Source of the DNA: Chelydra serpentina
Taxonomy: Eukaryota; Chordata; Testudines; Chelydridae
Assembly: GCA_037349315.1 (NCBI GenBank)
Contig: JBAIAC010000030.1
Span: forward strand, 13,103,501-13,167,500
Direction of reading: 5' to 3'
Length of the DNA stretch: 64,000 nt
In this document: one piece after another, positions 58,994 through 64,000 of the stretch
Numbering within the stretch: the first letter of the stretch is position 1
How the letters are laid out: each line of letters begins with the position of its first letter
Notes under the pieces: generated by a model
Seen by the model: the letters and a program-made list of their open reading frames with translations, nothing else
The model's database searches: none
What the model was told of the DNA's origin: nothing
Made by a program: the position numbers and the translations under genes

Positions 58994-59068
58994 TCAGACT
59001 TTAAGGCCAGAAGGGATGATCATAATCATCTAGTCTGACCTCCTGCTACAGAACTTACCCACCCACTA
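58994..59068 (-). mobile_element. CR1-type LINE 3' terminus, reversed
   Basis: 'gactttaaggccagaaggga' followed by 'tcatctagtctgacctcctg', as at 7132 but better preserved. Confidence 0.78.
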
Positions 59069-60479
59069 GTAAAGAAAGACCAGTAAAGATTCTTATTGAC
59101 TTCAGATGTGGCCCAGTTCAGTATTCTAATGTAATTTATGAGATGTGTCCTCCTATACTTATAAAGATCTAACAGGGTGTAAATCTAAGATTCACAGACT
59201 AAAAGTAAAGCAACGGGGGTTTATGGGGACAGATTTAGATGACCTTATTCCTTAGTCCATTATAATCCTTCAACACAGCACGCCTGGGGTGTTAGACAAG
59301 CCCGAAAATGTTAATTACACTCTTGCTGGACAATGACAGATCTCCTGTTTCTTCATACATGTCCAAACTACGATTTTATGTGCTGTTTGCTTAGCACCAG
59401 TCCAACTGACAGCAGGATTAGAGAACATGCTGGTAAAAAGGCCTGTCTGTGCCTGATCTAAAGTAGAGCTCCATCATGGAGCTTATTCTTATTACTTATT
59501 TGTATTATCATAGTCTAGAAGCCTCAGAGGACCCCCACGTATTGGGTGCTGTAGGAGATAAATGGAAGAAGAAATACTAGTGTAGACACAATCTTTGAAA
59601 CCCCCTTTTACCCCTTTGGGCCACAACGACAGCCCCAATAAGCACAAGTTTTACAAAACAATTGTATGGCTTTGCTAAAAGTGATGCCCTATTCCCACAC
59701 AACCCTTTTGCAGAGGTTTATTTTAACTATTGTTCTCTTCTTCACTATCACAGCTGTAATAGAGCAGATCACCAAAGTAAAGGAAGATTGCATGCTTCTC
59801 CTCCCTATGTGTTGTCTGTGCTATCATAAATGAGGCATGCAGGGAGTACCTTCACCTCAGGCAAACTGACAGAGACTCATCCTTTCCCCCAGCAATCTAT
59901 AGCTATCTATCCAGATTCTTATCTTGGTGTCCCTCACCATGCCATCAGATTGCCTATGAAGCTATAGAAGCTTGAAATTCTTGCAGTAACAGGCTCCCAA
60001 TGAGAGAAATTCAAACTAAAAAGCATGATTAACTCAGGTTCCGAAGGTAGCATGGTAGAAGAGCATTAGAGGATAGTAAGTGATGTATACAATAAACTGA
60101 AAGCAACATTTCACTATTTCAGTTAAACTGGTTTATCAAGTGTTAAGTGCATTTGAGAGCTTCAAGCATGACCCTTTTTTTATGAAAGGAGCCCACTTCC
60201 CACCTACTCTATTTTTTTACATTATTCTATTAATTGCTTATTACCAGTCAGTTGCTATACTTGTCCATTAACTGTGCCATTACTTGCTAATTCACATTAT
60301 AAGGGGTTTCTCTATTAGTAATTACTGCTCAATGAATAACCTTCTTGTGCCTTTGAAGTATAGTATGTTCTAAGCTGCCTGATCTTATTCCTGTTTCCTA
60401 ATCACATAAGAGAAACTTGCTGTAATGATTCCTAACAAGGAAACATAGCCAGACCACTCTCTAACAGAACACTGATACT
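59069..60479. other. Unique sequence with a reversed retroposon tail
   Basis: 59490-59580 ('attacttatttgtattatca', 'cacgtattgggtgctgtagg') is a reversed copy of the 26930 family. Nothing else seen. Confidence 0.4.
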
Positions 60480-60830
60480 GGAGTGAATATGCACAGCCTA
60501 TCACCCTATTTAAAGGGGATGGCTGATTGGCTGAGTCAAGAGGCCAAGGGTCACATGGCATCTCAGAGTCAGCACTTCCTATAAGAGGGAGCCTGCATAG
60601 TCAGAAAGGGAGTTAGCAAGGCATAAGAAGAAGCTGGTGAAGGCCATTGTGCAAGGTCTGGTAGGAGAGAACCTTTAAGGAGCAGAGGTAAAAAATCTCA
60701 ATGGCAAGAGGTATTAAGAAGACCAGGTAGCAAGTCCTGGGTTTCAAGAAGGAACTCCCGTGTCTATGGAAGGTTTGTGTTAAAACTGAACTTTTTTGTT
60801 AAAGAAACCACAAAGAATAAGGCTCAAATT
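60480..60830 (+). mobile_element. Possible LTR-like sequence
   Basis: Has an ATTGG (reversed CCAAT) at about 60526, a TATA-like 'cctataagagggagcc' at about 60579-60594 and a purine-rich leader. The arrangement resembles a solo LTR promoter. No terminal duplication was found. Confidence 0.3.
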
Positions 60831-61096
60831 CTACTTTGGCTGGGGTATATATTTGGCTGGCTTATCAGGGGTTTGGCCCACTGGCTTATAATGTCATTCT
60901 GATTCTAGGGCTCCTGTTCTCAAGCTCTGGCTGATGGGTAGACGAGCATTGTACAAATAGGCATACAAGTGCCTGTCTTTGTTTCAGAAACCCCATTTCC
61001 AGACTGCTCATCATAGTACATGGTCCTGTGTAGCTAATAATACCAATTTTTATTTCATAAAGTACTGATATGAACATATGTTCCCTTTAAAGCTCC

Positions 61097-61308
61097 TTGC
61101 GTAGCCAGGGAGGGAGCAGGGGGAGCGGCCGCTCCCCCATTGAGCAGAAGTGGCGCCTTTTTTGTGCTCCAACGCCTTTTGCTCCTGCGCTGCAGCTGGA
61201 GCAGAGCATTTTTTTTTCTCTTGGTACCTTTTTTTGCTCTCGATGCTTTTTGCTCCCAGAGCCTTTTTAGCTGCTCCCTCTGTGCTCTAAACCTGGCTAC
61301 GCCATTGT
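61097..61308. mobile_element. Non-autonomous DNA transposon, probably hAT
   Basis: Perfect 11-bp inverted repeats GCGTAGCCAGG and CCTGGCTACGC near the two edges, about 210 bp apart. Inside is a repeated 'tttttgctc'-type motif on a GC/T-rich background. Target duplications are unresolved. Confidence 0.75.
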
Positions 61309-61352
61309 GCACAGCCCAAAATGTTTAAGTCGTATGGTCATCTTCTTAACAT

Positions 61353-61496
61353 ATGCGTAATGTGCCACAGGTGGCATGTGATCAGGATTCATCACTGAAT
61401 TTGATCTGCTGGTTGGATCATTAGGTTCCCTGGGGATGGGTACTGAGGGGGAGTGTGATGTGAACATTTATCTATGCTCCCCAGGTACTATGGTGA
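61353..61496. repeat. Repeat family P, copy 2
   Basis: Diverged copy of 9251-9404, same orientation, with 'caggattcatcactgaattt' and 'ctggttggatcattagg' the best preserved blocks. Here it is not next to a LINE. Confidence 0.75.
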
Positions 61497-61499
61497 TAG

Positions 61500-62129
61500 G
61501 TGTTTATACAAAACCCACGTTTATGTAAAGTTCAGCGTATGGTTGAAACATACGCCTCTAGTTATTGCTAGCAGAATGCAAAGGAAAAGCTCAATTCCCT
61601 TAACTCTGTTTCTCACAGAGCTATCAATACCTATAACTTCTGAACCTTGATGACTTTCTCATCCAAGGGCCACTTCCTGTTTCTTGGCAGTGGTCTCTCT
61701 AGCTCTAATGGCTGTGCCCCTGGCAGGCTGCCTGTTTCTGTTGGGTATCTTCCATTGGAAGTGACTGAGCAGGCATGTGCCTTCATGGCTAAACTCTCAA
61801 GTCCAGTTACCCTGTAACTCATGGGACGTACAAAGGGCATGCTTCCTGTGAGGAAAAACAAGAAAATTACAATTGAATGATAATTAATATAAAGAGTGCA
61901 AAACCCCATCAGTTGTAAACAATGATCACAAGTTTATGTCCAACAGGCTAGAGACACAAATAAAAGCAAAGAACCAATTGTGATTAATTTGTTGCCATTA
62001 TTAGCTTAATTAATTTACGGTGGTAAACTAAGCTGTGGAAAGAAATGCACAGAAAGAAGAAAAGGGAGCAACAACTCTTTAACTGGGGAGATGCAGAGCT
62101 CTTCAGGGGTGGGATTCTCATGCATTGAG
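61500..62129. other. Unique sequence, no gene seen
   Basis: The 92-codon minus frame at 61631-61909 has no domain. Confidence 0.4.
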
Positions 62130-63235
62130 AGCCAGATTTTCAAGGGTAGTTAGACACCAAAAGATACAGACCGGTACCTAAACTGGATTTTTTTTTTCCT
62201 AAACAGCTTGGGTGCTTAATGCTCCTTGAGTTCAATTTCCAAACTTCAACTGATTCCATGAAAAACATATGTGAGTTTGGTACCTAAATTGCTCAGGCAC
62301 TTTCGAAAATTCCTCTGGGATGGGATCTACAAAGGGACATAGGTATTGCAACACTCAGTGTCACCATGCCTAATTTTTAAGCACCTAGAAAAATTACAGC
62401 AACAGCAGCACTGATTCACAAAGCCTGAGTTAGGTGCATCTTCGGCTCCCTACACAATGCACAAGGCGAGATGGGCAACTTAGAATGTGATCCACAAAAG
62501 CCAGCACACTAGCTGCGGAACTGCCTCAACTAGTTGATGGGAGATGCTGATGACAGCTGGATATGCTAAGCCCTGCCACTCTGATGGAGATAGTATCTCT
62601 TTGCAGTTCAGACTGCCTGCCTCTCTCTCCTGAACAATCCTCAAATAAGATCCAACCCCTTGACTCAGGCAACTTAGGTGCCTAAGGCGTTTCTTGCAGG
62701 AATGAGTTGGGTGCCTGCCTTATTCTACGCCAAAATAGCCAAAGGAAGTGGTGCCTACTTTATAGCTTTCAGCCATTGGTTAGAGTACTCAGCTGGGATG
62801 TGGGAGACCCAAGTTCAAATCCACCCCTGTCTCCTAGAGGGGGAAAGAAGGGAGACACCTGTTCAAATCCTACCTCCAAGAAGCATGGTCTAACCACTGA
62901 ACTATGGGGTATTCTGATGTGAGGCTCCATCAGTCTTTCCTGTGGAAGCTGTTCCACTGTCAATAAATGAGTGATAAGTCCAGTCTCCCTGCTTCAATGG
63001 TCTCTCACCTCCCACATGGGTGCCGAAACCACTGCTCTACAGTCCTATTTCCTCTCTAGGACTAACCAGATAAGTATTTATCCACAGTGAAAATCCCAGT
63101 GACTATTCCAGGTAGTGGGATTTTCAAAAACATCTAGATTTAAATGAGTTAGGCACCTAAGTGACTTTTTTGAAAATTCCACTTGGTGCCTACCTGCATC
63201 TTTAAGCAACTAAATACTTTTGACAGTCTGACCCT
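62130..63235. repeat. Composite repeat with inverted tRNA-like dimer
   Basis: A direct tRNA-like head 'ccattggttagagtactcag' with B-box-like 'gacccaagttcaaatccacc' (62770-62825) is followed by an inverted head 'catggtctaaccactgaact' (62884-62903). The block 'tggaagctgttccactgtc' is shared with 28285. The flanks hold 'taggtgcctaagg' (62673) and 'aggcacctaagtgactttt' (63150). Confidence 0.65.
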
Positions 63236-64000
63236 TAGACTCTACAATAATGGATGCTCTATGAATATTAGTGCAAACCTGTTTGAGCTTCTTTCCAAGT
63301 GGAAAAATTTTTCATTTTGGTTTGTTCCTTTTTTAATGAGAATTTTTGAAATATTTAGTTTGTTTGTTTGTTTGTTTTATTTCCAATGTGTTTCAGAGGG
63401 AAACTCCCTCACACTTGTTTCCACTGGAAGAAGGAAGAATAAAGCAAAAGAAAGCGGGGTTAATAAAACCCGAGGTAGCAGTTTGCTGCTTCCAAATGCA
63501 CAAGGAGCAGCCTCAGAGATTGAGTCTGACAGATGCACAATTTCTGTGGGGCAAGGTATCTCCACACCAGTTTACTTTTCTATATCCTTGTGAAGTTGTT
63601 TATCATTTCCAATGGTCACTCCCTCTCTTCTACCCACTAATTATAATTAAGCATATTTAGTTCACATTAGACTTGTGTGAAACTATCAAATAGTATGTTG
63701 TGAGAGGTCACAAGCAAGATTTAACTTTGGTCAAAGGCAAAAATTTGCTATTTCCACTAACAGGTTTTCATGACAAAATATATAATTTTTTTAAGTAGTT
63801 TTTTTGGTAAACTCTGAAACACTCACCAATTTGCCTGAAATGAAAATTTGTCAGTTCTGCATCTCAAGCAATTTTTACCTTTGCAAAAGTGTGTATTAGT
63901 TTTTTGTGAAAAATAGGAGGCGGGGAGGGGCAGGGGAATGAGCCGCAAATGCAAAAGCTCTTCTTTTGACTACAAGAGCTATTACAGAAGATTTGCCATT
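63236..64000. other. AT-rich end of window
   Basis: A (GTTT)n run near 63358-63377. 63720-63870 carries AT-rich phrases like the repeat at 45610. The 136-codon plus frame at 63183-63593 has no domain and looks like chance. Confidence 0.4.

Noticed and set aside
63183..63593. 136-codon plus frame
   Set aside because: AT-rich low-complexity start with a Phe-rich stretch, no domain, and an overlapping 104-codon frame of equal quality.

Overview
This window is vertebrate nuclear DNA, AT-rich and dense in interspersed repeats, with no complete host gene. It most likely comes from a cryptodiran turtle. The strongest lineage marker is a tRNA-derived SINE at 25681-25870 that matches the turtle CryI/Pol III SINE as I remember it. 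Supporting markers are CR1 3' ends, the repeat carrying the 'CACTTCATCGGATGCAT' core (about 1258-1350), several hAT families with 8-bp target duplications, and inverted tRNA-head dimers. Family names rest on memory of sequence patterns, not on a database search.

Layout. 0-9.5 kb: AT-rich background with two 124-bp hAT MITEs, a turtle repeat, a (GATA)16 microsatellite, a CR1 tail and a MIR-like SINE. 9.5-10.4 kb: the 3' end of a LINE with a restriction-like endonuclease (R2 type), broken by three TGA stops. 10.4-18 kb: a large foldback repeat, a GC-rich hAT with perfect 8-bp duplications, and a CR1 3' end split by another hAT. 20.4-24.8 kb: the centrepiece, a nearly complete 4.37-kb PIF/Harbinger transposon with matching terminal inverted repeats, a Myb/SANT-like gene on + and a DDE transposase gene on -, both decayed; the transposase is split by a 545-bp hAT. 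25-33 kb: CryI SINE, a third hAT MITE, an inverted tRNA-like dimer, a hAT, and one unexplained membrane-type open frame (29243-29508) behind a splice-acceptor-like site. 37-38.8 kb: a foldback-rich hAT with perfect duplications, a CR1 tail and an LTR-like block. 45-48.5 kb: AT-rich foldback repeats, a long G tract and another hAT. 48.5-54 kb: the longest stretch with nothing recognisable. 54-64 kb: a 102-bp segment present twice at 97% identity, a perfect 15-bp hairpin, more hAT, SINE and CR1 tails.

No set of genes here works together except the two Harbinger genes, which in related elements jointly drive transposition (Myb-like protein for DNA binding and nuclear import, transposase for cleavage and joining). 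Both are dead here. The window is most simply intergenic or deep intronic DNA, and its nesting gives a relative order of transposon activity: CR1 and Harbinger first, then GC-rich hATs inserted into them.
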